From CAYMJM01 sp964391325 (lineage in GTDB: Bacteria; Patescibacteriota; Dojkabacteria; B142; JAFGMG01), in contig CAYMJM010000025.1 of NCBI GenBank assembly GCA_964391325.1, positions 1-10,038 on the forward strand: 10,038 nucleotides of DNA. Reading direction: 5' to 3'. The notes beneath the pieces were generated by a model. That model ran no database searches and was not told where the DNA came from. It saw only the letters and a list, made by a program, of their open reading frames with translations. This document shows, in pieces, positions 1 to 6,229 of the stretch (positions are counted from its first letter, which is position 1; every line of letters starts with the position of its first letter). The translations under genes and the position numbers were made by a program.

Positions 1-1388
1 ATTATATAGATATGTTTTGAGATTTCTGCGAGTTGCCTGTCTATTTGCTCAGGCTTGGTATAGGGTAGAGCAGTGATTAGGCTTTCCTTTTGTCTCCCAG
101 TTATACCCCTGGCAACTCTTCTTATGTCAACCAAATAATTACCTAGATCCTTTCTTCCAATGAGGAGTTTATAGCCCTTAATAGGTGTTGCGACTATTCT
201 ACAGTCAGATGTAATAATATTACCAGCAAGGTTGAATGTAATGTCAGAAATACTCGTTTCTTCTATAATTGCATCTTGCGATACAATTCCCGCTTTTTTG
301 GCTAATTTTTCTTCAATAGTAGTAGTTCTTCGACTTGTGTCAATCAGAGCAAGTGTTGAGATTTTACTATTATCTGTTGTAACAATATCTACAGGTTCTA
401 TATGACTGACTACTTGTTTTCCAGAAATTCTTTCTATTTCTTCCTCAGTCTGACCACCAAATAAGTCTTTTGCGACTCTCATGCCTTTGGAGGCTGTGGT
501 AACCTTGATTCCTGAAGCTTTTTGCAATCTCCATTTCAGTCCGTCTTTGTTCGCAATTTGGATTGACAGACCAGGTCTCGCATTTAACTCAATAATTAGT
601 GGGCCTCTTTCTCTATCAATCAAAAAGTCTATCGCTGCAAACCCTAATTTTGTAACTTGTTGTACCTCTATTGCTGTTCGCAGTATCTTATTCCAGTAGG
701 GAATATTAAGTCCACTTACTGTAAGCTTTGTTCCTGGGATGGTTTCTATTGGCTCTCTTTTTCCAATAATTGCAGATGTAGTGGTTCCAGTTACAAGGTC
801 AATTGATGCTCCTATGGCGCCTTGAGCTAAATTTCCTTTACCTTTAGACTCTTTAGTCGGCAGGCGTACATAAGACATGATCGGAATATTATTAAATACA
901 ATAATTCTTACATCTGGCGCTCCTTTGTATGCGTAATACTTGAAAGCTTTATGCATTTTCACTCGTTCTTCAAATAGCACGCTGTCTTTTTGGTTATGCA
1001 ATGAATACTTCCCATCGATAATATCAATGGCAAGCATTTTTAACTCAGCCGGAGAAATTTTGGCTCCATCTCCTTTAATCCAGTTCCCTTCCTTGGTTCG
1101 GTTGTAAAATATTTCTATCCCAGCACCCTCCAAGCCATGCACAGGTTTCATAACAAAACTTTTAGGAAGATCATCCCAATTGAATTTTCGCAAATCATCA
1201 TAATTCCTTATCACTGCCAAAAGTTGTGGGGCAGGTAAATTATTCTTTTCTAGTATCTGTTTTGTTAGTAGCTTATCATCTGCAATTTGGAGGGCACGGG
1301 TAAGATTATAAGGTCTGATATACTTGAGATTTCTCTCGTTCATTCCCAATACTTTTTTCCGGTTTTTAAAAATTTGGTATAAGTTCAT
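1..1388 (-). CDS. RimK-related ATP-grasp ligase fused to a retropepsin-like aspartyl protease domain (3' end cut by window edge)
   Basis: The frame is open from the ATG at 1388 to the left edge, 462 codons without a stop, so the C-terminus is missing. Residues about 26-300 form an ATP-grasp domain. The nucleotide-binding strand and glycine loop are FVMKPVHGLEGAG (78-90). VLFEERV (137-143) and DVRIIVF (159-165) follow, and GFAAIDFLID...IIELNARPGLS (249-275) carries the metal-binding E267 and N269. This matches the alpha-L-glutamate-ligase-like (RimK-related) family, which forms amide bonds via an acyl-phosphate. Residues about 328-422 resemble a retropepsin-type aspartyl protease: ALIDTS (347-352, candidate catalytic D350) and KLLIGRKDL (407-415). 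The start lies 8 bases after the stop of the 7TM gene, with no clear ribosome binding site, so translational coupling is likely. I infer cytoplasmic peptide or amino-acid ligation tied to the membrane partner; the substrate is unknown. The ligase domain is confident, the protease domain less so. Confidence 0.85.
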   Translation of the reverse strand, partial: MNLYQIFKNRKKVLGMNERNLKYIRPYNLTRALQIADDKLLTKQILEKNNLPAPQLLAVIRNYDDLRKFNWDDLPKSFVMKPVHGLEGAGIEIFYNRTKEGNWIKGDGAKISPAELKMLAIDIIDGKYSLHNQKDSVLFEERVKMHKAFKYYAYKGAPDVRIIVFNNIPIMSYVRLPTKESKGKGNLAQGAIGASIDLVTGTTTSAIIGKREPIETIPGTKLTVSGLNIPYWNKILRTAIEVQQVTKLGFAAIDFLIDRERGPLIIELNARPGLSIQIANKDGLKWRLQKASGIKVTTASKGMRVAKDLFGGQTEEEIERISGKQVVSHIEPVDIVTTDNSKISTLALIDTSRRTTTIEEKLAKKAGIVSQDAIIEETSISDITFNLAGNIITSDCRIVATPIKGYKLLIGRKDLGNYLVDIRRVARGITGRQKESLITALPYTKPEQIDRQLAEISKHIYI

Positions 1389-1396
1389 AGTGATCT

Positions 1397-2092
1397 TTAA
1401 TCGTGCCTGTCTAGGATATCTTTAAACCGAATGTACTCTGAAGCTCTAAGTCCAGTAAACCTTCCGATTAAAATATTAAGGATGATGGTGAGCAAAAGTA
1501 AATAAGGATAATCTATGAGTATATCCTGAAAGGGTTCAAAGATCGTAATAATAAATATACCCGCAGACATAGTAACAGTCGTAATTGCCAAGGATATTGC
1601 TGTTGCTATATTCTTTTTGGACATTAAAGAGACAAATTGTTCAGATACTGTTGAAATTAGAATAACTGGCAAAAAACCAATGTTTAATAATCCGAATTTA
1701 TTGAAGGCATTTGCGGCAACCATGAGCAGATAAATAGTTAGGGCTACAGTCGAAAGTACTAATGCTATTTTGGGAAAGTAGTGAAGTCTTATTCTTCTTG
1801 TAATTGCATTAGTAATATACGAGATTATAAAGACAATTATTGTTAGAATGAGTCCGTATTTTAATCCATACAATGCTTTCCCCTCCCAGGTGGTATCAGA
1901 AGATGAGAGTCCTAGTTCCAAATATGCGTATGTTAGTATAATTGGGGCATATAGTCCAAGCGATTTTATCCCAATAATATGTCTCACAAAACCCAGTATT
2001 GTAGCAATTACTGGGAGCATGATAATCATTATTAGTGTTTCCTGAGAGATATTACCTGTCTCAACTAATTCTTTAGGTAGTACAGCCAGCAT
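1397..2092 (-). CDS. Seven-helix membrane protein of the 7TM transglutaminase-associated family
   Basis: This 231-residue protein has about seven hydrophobic segments: roughly 20-38, 44-62, 76-97, 108-128, 135-152, 163-184 and 192-210. The first loop region FVRHIIGIKSLGLYAP (35-50) and the C-terminal signature GRFTGLRASEYIRFKDIL (210-227) match what I know of the 7TM domain that in other bacteria is usually fused behind an inactive transglutaminase domain. Here the transglutaminase part is absent and only the 7TM domain remains. The gene has its own promoter (2122-2150) and is followed after 8 bases by the ATP-grasp/protease gene, the same partnership seen elsewhere for this family. The ATG at 2092 has an AGGA only two bases upstream, so initiation may be weak or slightly misplaced. 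It probably acts in the cytoplasmic membrane as anchor or transporter for the ligase product; that role is inference. Confidence 0.8.
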   Translation of the reverse strand: MLAVLPKELVETGNISQETLIMIIMLPVIATILGFVRHIIGIKSLGLYAPIILTYAYLELGLSSSDTTWEGKALYGLKYGLILTIIVFIISYITNAITRRIRLHYFPKIALVLSTVALTIYLLMVAANAFNKFGLLNIGFLPVILISTVSEQFVSLMSKKNIATAISLAITTVTMSAGIFIITIFEPFQDILIDYPYLLLLTIILNILIGRFTGLRASEYIRFKDILDRHD

Positions 2093-2121
2093 ATTCCTAA
2101 CTTAATAATTAATTCTGCACC

Positions 2122-2150
2122 ATTATATTATTAGAATTTGTTATTGTCGA
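2122..2150 (-). promoter_or_regulatory. Promoter of the 7TM/ATP-grasp operon
   Basis: Read on the minus strand there is a -35 box TCGACA (2145-2150, five of six consensus bases), a 17-base spacer and a perfect -10 box TATAAT (2122-2127). Transcription should begin near 2115, about 20 bases before the 7TM start codon. It lies just beyond the rplL terminator, so the operon is expressed independently of the ribosomal genes. Confidence 0.65.
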
Positions 2151-2156
2151 CAAGTC

Positions 2157-2193
2157 AAAAGCAAAAACCCAGCATATATAACATGCTGGGTTT
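2157..2193 (-). terminator. Rho-independent terminator after rplL
   Basis: An 11-base perfect inverted repeat (AAACCCAGCAT at 2165-2175 and ATGCTGGGTTT at 2183-2193) with a 7-base loop sits about 22 bases after the rplL stop. On the minus strand the stem is followed by TT, GC and TTTT. This ends the rplJL transcript and shows that rpoB is not co-transcribed downstream. Confidence 0.88.
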
Positions 2194-2215
2194 GTGATGA
2201 AAGAGAAGGGGACAA

Positions 2216-2641
2216 TTACTTAAGCTCTGCTTTTGCTCCAGCTTCTTCCAATTCCTTTTTGAGATTTTCTGCGTCTTCTTTGGAAATACCTTCTTTGATA
2301 GCCTTTGGAGCTGATTCAACCAATTCTTTAGCTTCTTTTAGACCTAAGTTTGTTGCACCTTTTACAGCTTTGATAACTGCAATTTTGTTGGCACCAACTT
2401 CTGTCAATACCACATCAAAACTTGTTTTCTCTTCAACTTCTTCTGCTGCACCACCTGCAGGTGCTGCTGCGACTGCTACTGGAGCTGCTGCTGTTACACC
2501 AAATTTATCTTCTAATGCTTTGACTAATTCAGATAATTCCAGAACAGTCATTTTTTCGAGCATGTCTGCAATTTTTTTTGCATCGCCCTTTAGTTCAACT
2601 GAAGAAGCTTTTTCTTCAGCTGCGATTTTTTTTTCTGCCAT
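2216..2641 (-). CDS. rplL: Large ribosomal subunit protein bL12 (L7/L12)
   Basis: bL12 forms the flexible stalk that binds L10 and recruits translation GTPases. The 141-residue protein has the usual layout: an N-terminal dimerisation helix region (about 20-49, MLEKMTVLELSELVKALEDK), an alanine-rich hinge (about 50-66) and a C-terminal domain (about 72-141). The last contains the factor-binding motif KIAVIKAVKGATNLGLKEAK and ends in AELK. It is about 20 residues longer than typical because of a charged N-terminal extension (MAEKKIAAEEKASS). There is no Shine-Dalgarno sequence before the ATG; the leader is almost pure A/T. It follows rplJ after 33 bases and is closed by a terminator. Confidence 0.97.
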   Translation of the reverse strand: MAEKKIAAEEKASSVELKGDAKKIADMLEKMTVLELSELVKALEDKFGVTAAAPVAVAAAPAGGAAEEVEEKTSFDVVLTEVGANKIAVIKAVKGATNLGLKEAKELVESAPKAIKEGISKEDAENLKKELEEAGAKAELK

Positions 2642-2674
2642 ATTAAATAATTAAAATTTATAAGTAAGTTAAAA

Positions 2675-3193
2675 TTATTGCTGTTTTTGATCTTTTATAG
2701 AATTCACTACATTTATAAAACCTGCGATATTTCCGGAAAGGACTCTAACAAATCCAGTGATTGGTCCTTCCATACCTGATAACACTTGTGCCAATAGAAC
2801 CTCTCTACTTGGCAAGCTTGCTAAAGCTTCAAACTCTTCTTTGTTGATTATCTTCCCTTCTACTACTCCTTTTCTGAACTCGATTTGTTTGGAACCTTTT
2901 ATGAATTCTTCAACTATTTTTGCTATTTCTGTAGAATCTCCTGTGCTAAATACTACAGCATTCTCTCCCTCTTCAAGATTTAATCCCACTTCCGTATTCT
3001 TTAGAGCAATTTTAAATAGAGTGTTTTTAACAACATTAAATGTTCCTTGTGTTTCGTACAAGATTTTCTTAAACTCGCTGGCTTCGACCGGGTTTAGCCC
3101 TTGTGGTTGCAGCACAAATAGCATGTTGGATTTTTCTATATTTTCAACATAGCTATCAATGAGTTCTTTTTTCTCCTTTTTTGATAGCGGCAT
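2675..3193 (-). CDS. rplJ: Large ribosomal subunit protein uL10
   Basis: uL10 is the stalk base that anchors bL12 dimers to 23S rRNA and is the autogenous regulator of this transcript in other bacteria. The 172-residue length is normal. The N-terminal SKKEKKELIDSYVENIEKSN, the VVKNTLFKIAL segment (about 54-64) and the LLAQVLSGMEGPITGFVRVL region near the C-terminus are typical of the family. The C-terminal helix (about 150-172) would be the bL12 binding site. The start is the first ATG after the attenuator. No Shine-Dalgarno site is visible, and 33 bases separate it from rplL. Expression is probably governed by the leader at 3239-3353. Confidence 0.96.
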   Translation of the reverse strand: MPLSKKEKKELIDSYVENIEKSNMLFVLQPQGLNPVEASEFKKILYETQGTFNVVKNTLFKIALKNTEVGLNLEEGENAVVFSTGDSTEIAKIVEEFIKGSKQIEFRKGVVEGKIINKEEFEALASLPSREVLLAQVLSGMEGPITGFVRVLSGNIAGFINVVNSIKDQKQQ

Positions 3194-3232
3194 AATAATA
3201 GTGTAATAATAAAATAAATAGTTCTCTAAAAT

Positions 3233-3258
3233 AAAAAAACCGTCTCAAAGAAGACGGT
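3233..3258 (-). terminator. Attenuator terminator in the rplJL leader
   Basis: On the minus strand ACCGTCT (3252-3258) pairs with AGACGGT (3239-3245) across a 6-base loop and is followed at once by seven T residues (3233-3239 on this strand). It lies 40 bases before the rplJ start. Its 5' arm overlaps the closing stem of the leader, so this is a conditional terminator. Confidence 0.8.
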
Positions 3259-3353
3259 AAGCAAACCCTATTAAGGATTGAAAGTACTTACATCTGGGCT
3301 AGCTTGGTTAATTAAATCCATAAATACAAGGATACTGGCCGTCTTCGATGCGA
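3239..3353 (-). promoter_or_regulatory. L10-type ribosomal protein leader (rplJL attenuation leader)
   Basis: The RNA between the rplJL promoter and rplJ begins with GAAGACGGCCAG, similar to the conserved 5' strand of the L10 leader family as I remember it. The 8-base GAAGACGG (3339-3346) can pair with CCGTCTTC (3250-3257), closing a roughly 110-nt folded domain that contains smaller hairpins such as ATCC/GGAT and AATCC/GGGTT. That closing stem uses the same bases as the 5' arm of the terminator at 3239-3258, so the two structures exclude each other. I infer that uL10 or the uL10-bL12 complex binds the leader and chooses between them. The family assignment is by position and motif, not by covariance search. 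Confidence 0.65.
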
Positions 3354-3360
3354 TTGTTGA

Positions 3361-3389
3361 ATTATATATTAAATTGTCTTTTTAGTAAA
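3361..3389 (-). promoter_or_regulatory. Promoter of rplJL
   Basis: On the minus strand a -35 box TTTACT (3384-3389), a 17-base spacer and a perfect -10 TATAAT (3361-3366) lie directly after the rplA stop codon (3390-3392). Transcription from about 3354 would start right at the folded leader. rplJL therefore has a promoter separate from secE-nusG-rplKA. Confidence 0.75.
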
Positions 3390-4070
3390 CTACCCTAAGA
3401 TACTTGGGCTCAGTTTAACGCTTGGTCCCATAGTGGGGCCAATATAGATATTCTTTATAGACTGCAATCCAAATCTTTGTATAAGCGGATGTAGTGTCTT
3501 TTTCAGTTCTTCAAAATTACCTTTTAGCTGCTCTAGGGGCATATTAACGGTACCAAAGACTACTTTAATTGAATCTTGCTCTGTCATTTTGTAGTCTCTT
3601 TTTCCTCCTTTATACATTTTAACTGTTTTTTCTACATTCTCCGTAACTGTCTGGTTTTTAGGATTAGGCATGAGACCTTTTCTTCCTAGATACTTTCCGA
3701 GTTTTGCAATTTGAGGCATAACTTGGGGAGTAGCGATGACCACATCAAAATCAGCCCAGCCTTCTTCGATCTTTTTAATATATTCCTCCAATCCAACATA
3801 ATTGGCTCCTGCCTTTTTCGCTTCTCCCTGCTTAGATTCTTCTGTTAGAACCAGGATTTTCTTTTCCTGCCCAAAAGAGTGGGGGAAGGTTATACTACCC
3901 CTTATGGACTCCTGTTTTTGTTTATCGCTTAGTTTAAAATTAATGGCTAACTCTGCTGAACCTTCAAATTTACTTATAGATAACTTAGGGAGCAGTTTTA
4001 ATGCATCTTCCAGATCATACTGTTTGGATTTGTCAATCTGAGATTTTACTCCATCAAGTTTTTTGCTCAT
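3390..4070 (-). CDS. rplA: Large ribosomal subunit protein uL1
   Basis: uL1 binds 23S rRNA at the L1 stalk and helps move deacylated tRNA out of the E site; in other bacteria it also represses the rplKA mRNA. The 226-residue length is standard. The family signature is clear at about 114-143, with ATPQVMPQIAKLGKYLGRKG followed by LMPNPKNQTVT. SIRGSITFPHSFG (55-67) and the C-terminal YIGPTMGPSVKLSP are also typical. Some CPR lineages are reported to lack uL1, so its presence is a useful lineage hint. It follows rplK after 39 bases, and the rplJL promoter abuts its stop. No Shine-Dalgarno site is obvious. Confidence 0.97.
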   Translation of the reverse strand: MSKKLDGVKSQIDKSKQYDLEDALKLLPKLSISKFEGSAELAINFKLSDKQKQESIRGSITFPHSFGQEKKILVLTEESKQGEAKKAGANYVGLEEYIKKIEEGWADFDVVIATPQVMPQIAKLGKYLGRKGLMPNPKNQTVTENVEKTVKMYKGGKRDYKMTEQDSIKVVFGTVNMPLEQLKGNFEELKKTLHPLIQRFGLQSIKNIYIGPTMGPSVKLSPSILG

Positions 4071-4109
4071 TAGTGTTCTTTTAATATAATAATTTCATAT
4101 GTGAGAAAT

Positions 4110-4538
4110 TTACTCATTGACCTCGATTCCTAGACTCTTAGCGGTACCCTGTACTATTTTAACCGCTGAATCCAATTTTTTTGTATTGAAATCAGGCATT
4201 TTAGCTTTTGCTATTTCTTCTGCTTGGGCTTTGCTGAGTTTTCCGACTTTTGCAGTGTTAGGTGTGGCAGAGCCTTTTTTTAAGCTGATAGCTTTTCTAA
4301 TCATATCCGCTACAGGAGGCTCCTTAAACTCCATTGAAAAACTTCTGTCTTCGTATACAGTCAGGATAACTGGAATCTGAGATCCCATTTTATCTCGTGT
4401 CTTCTCATTGAATTGGTTAACAAAATCCCCAATGTTTACACCGTGTTGCCCTAGAGCCGGACCAATTGGAGGGGCAGGGGTTGCCTTGCCGGCATCTATA
4501 ATTAGCTTCATTTTTACTTTTACTGGTTTGTTTGCCAT
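4110..4538 (-). CDS. rplK: Large ribosomal subunit protein uL11
   Basis: uL11 sits at the GTPase-associated centre of 23S rRNA, next to the bL12 stalk. The 142-residue length is normal. The N-terminal domain carries the hallmark PAPPIGPALGQHGVNI (about 17-32), and the C-terminal rRNA-binding domain includes KKGSATPNTAKVGKLS (about 87-102) and SAVKIVQGTAKSLGI near the end. The gene lies between nusG and rplA in the conserved order. A perfect 10-bp hairpin (4551-4576) ends 12 bases before the ATG and may influence initiation or mRNA processing. Confidence 0.98.
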   Translation of the reverse strand: MANKPVKVKMKLIIDAGKATPAPPIGPALGQHGVNIGDFVNQFNEKTRDKMGSQIPVILTVYEDRSFSMEFKEPPVADMIRKAISLKKGSATPNTAKVGKLSKAQAEEIAKAKMPDFNTKKLDSAVKIVQGTAKSLGIEVNE

Positions 4539-4550
4539 TGTTTATTCTTT

Positions 4551-4576
4551 TTAACTTAAAAATATCTTTAAGTTAA
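4551..4576 (-). repeat. Perfect 10-bp hairpin just upstream of rplK
   Basis: TTAACTTAAA at 4551-4560 and TTTAAGTTAA at 4567-4576 are exact inverted repeats around a 6-base loop. On the coding strand no T-run follows, so this is not a classical terminator. Its place 12 bases before the rplK ATG, in the part of the operon where L1 autoregulation acts elsewhere, suggests a regulatory or processing element. It lacks recognisable L1-binding bases. Confidence 0.5.
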
Positions 4577-4600
4577 TCTATAACAAATAATAAAATATTT

Positions 4601-4627
4601 ATCCCAAATAAATTTAGAGGCTGGGAT
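4601..4627 (-). other. Weak hairpin directly after nusG
   Basis: ATCCCA and TGGGAT (4601-4606 and 4622-4627) can form a 6-bp stem with a 15-base loop immediately after the nusG stop, followed on the minus strand by an A/T-rich stretch without a clean U-run. It could be a partial terminator or a processing site between nusG and rplK. Confidence 0.3.
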
Positions 4628-5173
4628 TTATAATTTTGTAACCTGCAAAAAATCCAAGATAACGGGTGTTTCTCTCCCAAATACTGAAAGCAGTACTTTT
4701 ACCTGTCCCTTATCTTCATTAATTTCGTTAATTGAGCCAACGAAATCCTTGAAAGGACCGTCTGTTACTTTTACGGCGTCTCCTACAGCAAAAGTTGCGC
4801 TGTAAGCTGGTTGTTTAATATCCATAAATGCAAGTATGCCTTTCACTTCTTCCTCATTTAATGACGTTGGTTTTCTTTCTGTACCGACAAATCCTGTAAC
4901 TCCATCTGTGTTCCTGATAACTCTCCAGGTATCATCATTCATCTCCATGTGAATAAGAACATAGCCTGGGAATAATTTCTCCTCGACTGTTCTTTTTTTG
5001 CCTTCTTTTACAACTATTTTGTCCTGTATTGGCACTACTATTTCTACTACTTTATCCTCCAAGTCATTAGCTTTGATTTTTTCGTCCAGTAGATCAGCTA
5101 CCTTTTTTTCGTGTCCTGAATAGGTATTTATAATGTACCATTTCAAATTTTTATCTTGCTTAGTATCAGACAT
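4628..5173 (-). CDS. nusG: Transcription elongation and termination factor NusG
   Basis: NusG binds RNA polymerase through its N-terminal domain and contacts Rho or ribosomal protein S10 through its KOW domain. The 181-residue protein has the standard order. The NGN domain is about 10-118, with WYIINTYSGHEKKVADLL, EKLFPGYVLIHM and VIRNTDGVTGFVG. The KOW domain is about 127-181, with FAVGDAVKVTDGPFKDFVGS and VLLSVFGRETPVILDFLQV. Its ATG overlaps the end of secE by 8 bases, so the two are translationally coupled. The start is supported by the short polar leader MSDTKQDKNL before the conserved KWY. Confidence 0.98.
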   Translation of the reverse strand: MSDTKQDKNLKWYIINTYSGHEKKVADLLDEKIKANDLEDKVVEIVVPIQDKIVVKEGKKRTVEEKLFPGYVLIHMEMNDDTWRVIRNTDGVTGFVGTERKPTSLNEEEVKGILAFMDIKQPAYSATFAVGDAVKVTDGPFKDFVGSINEINEDKGQVKVLLSVFGRETPVILDFLQVTKL

Positions 5174-5450
5174 TTATTGAGAATAATAAATTTCTTAAGT
5201 TGTAGAAAATAAAGTCCAGTAAAGCTATGAATCCTCCTGTTGCCAATGCTGTTAGCAGTACTGCGGTAGACCATTTGGCTGTTTCTTTCTTATTGAGCCA
5301 ATTAACTAGTTTCAGCTCATTCTTAACTGATTTTAAGAAAGTCCAGACCTTTTTAGGTACGGAGAATACTATTTTCGCCAAACTTTTTACCGTTCGAAAT
5401 GGTTTCCCTGCTAGTTTTCTTGGGTCTAATTTTTTGCTTTTGAACTTCAT
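5166..5450 (-). CDS. secE: Preprotein translocase subunit SecE
   Basis: SecE clamps the SecY channel in the cytoplasmic membrane. The 94-residue protein is a single-helix SecE with a basic, lysine-rich N-terminal arm (1-41). The conserved amphipathic segment is SVKNELKLVNWLNKKET (41-57), where the usual WP reads WL. One membrane helix spans about 60-85. The gene ends in TGA inside the start of nusG, the classical secE-nusG arrangement. The extended -10 promoter at 5498-5506 serves this operon. rpmG, often found just upstream in other bacteria, is not seen here. Confidence 0.93.
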   Translation of the reverse strand: MKFKSKKLDPRKLAGKPFRTVKSLAKIVFSVPKKVWTFLKSVKNELKLVNWLNKKETAKWSTAVLLTALATGGFIALLDFIFYNLRNLLFSINV

Positions 5451-5468
5451 TTTTTAGTCATATAAATA

Positions 5469-5491
5469 ATATCACTACTAAAAAGTGATAT
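5469..5491 (-). repeat. Inverted repeat at the predicted 5' end of the secE mRNA
   Basis: ATATCACT (5469-5476) and AGTGATAT (5484-5491) form a perfect 8-bp stem with a 7-base loop. It coincides with the predicted transcription start, so it is either a 5'-terminal mRNA hairpin or an operator overlapping the start site. No T-run follows, so it is not a terminator. Confidence 0.5.
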
Positions 5492-5497
5492 ATCCCG

Positions 5498-5506
5498 ATT
5501 ATAACA
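5498..5506 (-). promoter_or_regulatory. Extended -10 promoter of the secE-nusG-rplK-rplA operon
   Basis: On the minus strand TGTTATAAT gives an extended -10 element with a perfect TATAAT (5498-5503). The matching -35 position, TTCAGT at 17 bases, is weak, as is common with the extended form. Transcription should start near 5491, right at the hairpin 5469-5491, about 40 bases before the secE ATG. Confidence 0.6.
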
Positions 5507-5753
5507 GAAGTTCCCTTGAGACTGAATAGCTGGGAGACGATTTTCCAAAAGAATTCTTATATTGAAGATACATGAAAGAGGGGCAAAGAGATAGTATTTT
5601 TATATTAGGCCCGTATTTCACGGCTCCCAATTCCAGGATATTTATTGACTCTTTTACAAAATTTCTTTCATTGGGGTATTTTGTATTCCTTTTGATAGAC
5701 AAGTCACTGTTGCTTGTAGCATTGTTCAGTCTTCTTGCCTTAAATGCTCTATA
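5504..5753. other. Stretch between the yjbQ-like gene and secE without a supported gene
   Basis: Short open frames exist on both strands: 5572-5757 plus (61 codons, hydrophobic C-terminal part) and 5499-5702 minus (67 codons, TTG start). Neither has a ribosome binding site or a motif I recognise. They overlap each other, and the minus one runs into the secE promoter. I see no rpmG, no tRNA and no terminator hairpin. It may be a decayed gene or spacer. Confidence 0.5.
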
Positions 5754-6173
5754 TTAAAATTCGGTTATTCTTAAAAAGATCTTCTGATTAGGTATATTTT
5801 TATAGACAGGGCTATAAAAATATATATCTTGGTATTTCCCTAAATATAACTCTCCGTCTTTTACGATTAAAGTTGTCGATGTGTTACCAATTAACTTTGA
5901 TCTTATGTGTTCATAAAAATTATGACGAAATGGTGTATCTGGTTCATCGTGGTGCTTCCATTTATTTTCTGGAAGTAAGTCTCTTAAACAATCTCTTAAG
6001 TCTTCTATTAATCCATCTTCCCAACCTATATAAACCAGTGATGATACTTCATGAGGCACAAAACATATTATATTGGCATTCTTTAGTTTTTCTTTTTTTA
6101 TGACATCCTTTAACAGATCAACTATAGATGTGAATTCTTCCTCTAATTCTAAATTTAGCTCTTTATCAAGCAT
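5754..6173 (-). CDS. YjbQ/UPF0047 family protein
   Basis: The 139-residue protein has the length and motif order of the YjbQ/UPF0047 family. ANIICFVPHEVSSLVYIGWED (33-53) corresponds to the usual FVPHTTAA...NE strand, with the histidine (H41) kept but the TTAA turn changed. A run of acidic and arginine residues with DLLPEN (about 54-70) follows. HH...PFRHN and IRSKLIGNTSTTLIV (74-104) replace the typical H..NA.AHLKASLLGPS. GELYLGKYQDIYF (107-119) matches the G.L.LGTWQ.I block. Family members have a weak thiamine-phosphate-synthase-like activity, but the physiological role is unclear. The altered motif makes activity here uncertain. It lies 56 bases after the MazG-like gene on the same strand, probably one transcript. 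No Shine-Dalgarno site is visible at the start. Confidence 0.8.
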   Translation of the reverse strand: MLDKELNLELEEEFTSIVDLLKDVIKKEKLKNANIICFVPHEVSSLVYIGWEDGLIEDLRDCLRDLLPENKWKHHDEPDTPFRHNFYEHIRSKLIGNTSTTLIVKDGELYLGKYQDIYFYSPVYKNIPNQKIFLRITEF

Positions 6174-6229
6174 AACTTATGCAAAGTTAAGTTTTAAATT
6201 GACACCATGGTTAAATGGATCAGTAATTG

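Noticed and set aside
481..699. Plus-strand 72-codon open frame
   Set aside because: It lies entirely inside the ATP-grasp/protease gene on the other strand and shows no family motif.
2259..2654. Plus-strand 131-codon frame opposite rplL
   Set aside because: It is the antisense shadow of the alanine-rich, lysine-rich rplL sequence.
5499..5757. Short frames on both strands between the yjbQ-like gene and secE as possible small genes (for example rpmG)
   Set aside because: No CxxC zinc ribbon or other L33 feature, no ribosome binding site, and the frames overlap each other and the secE promoter.
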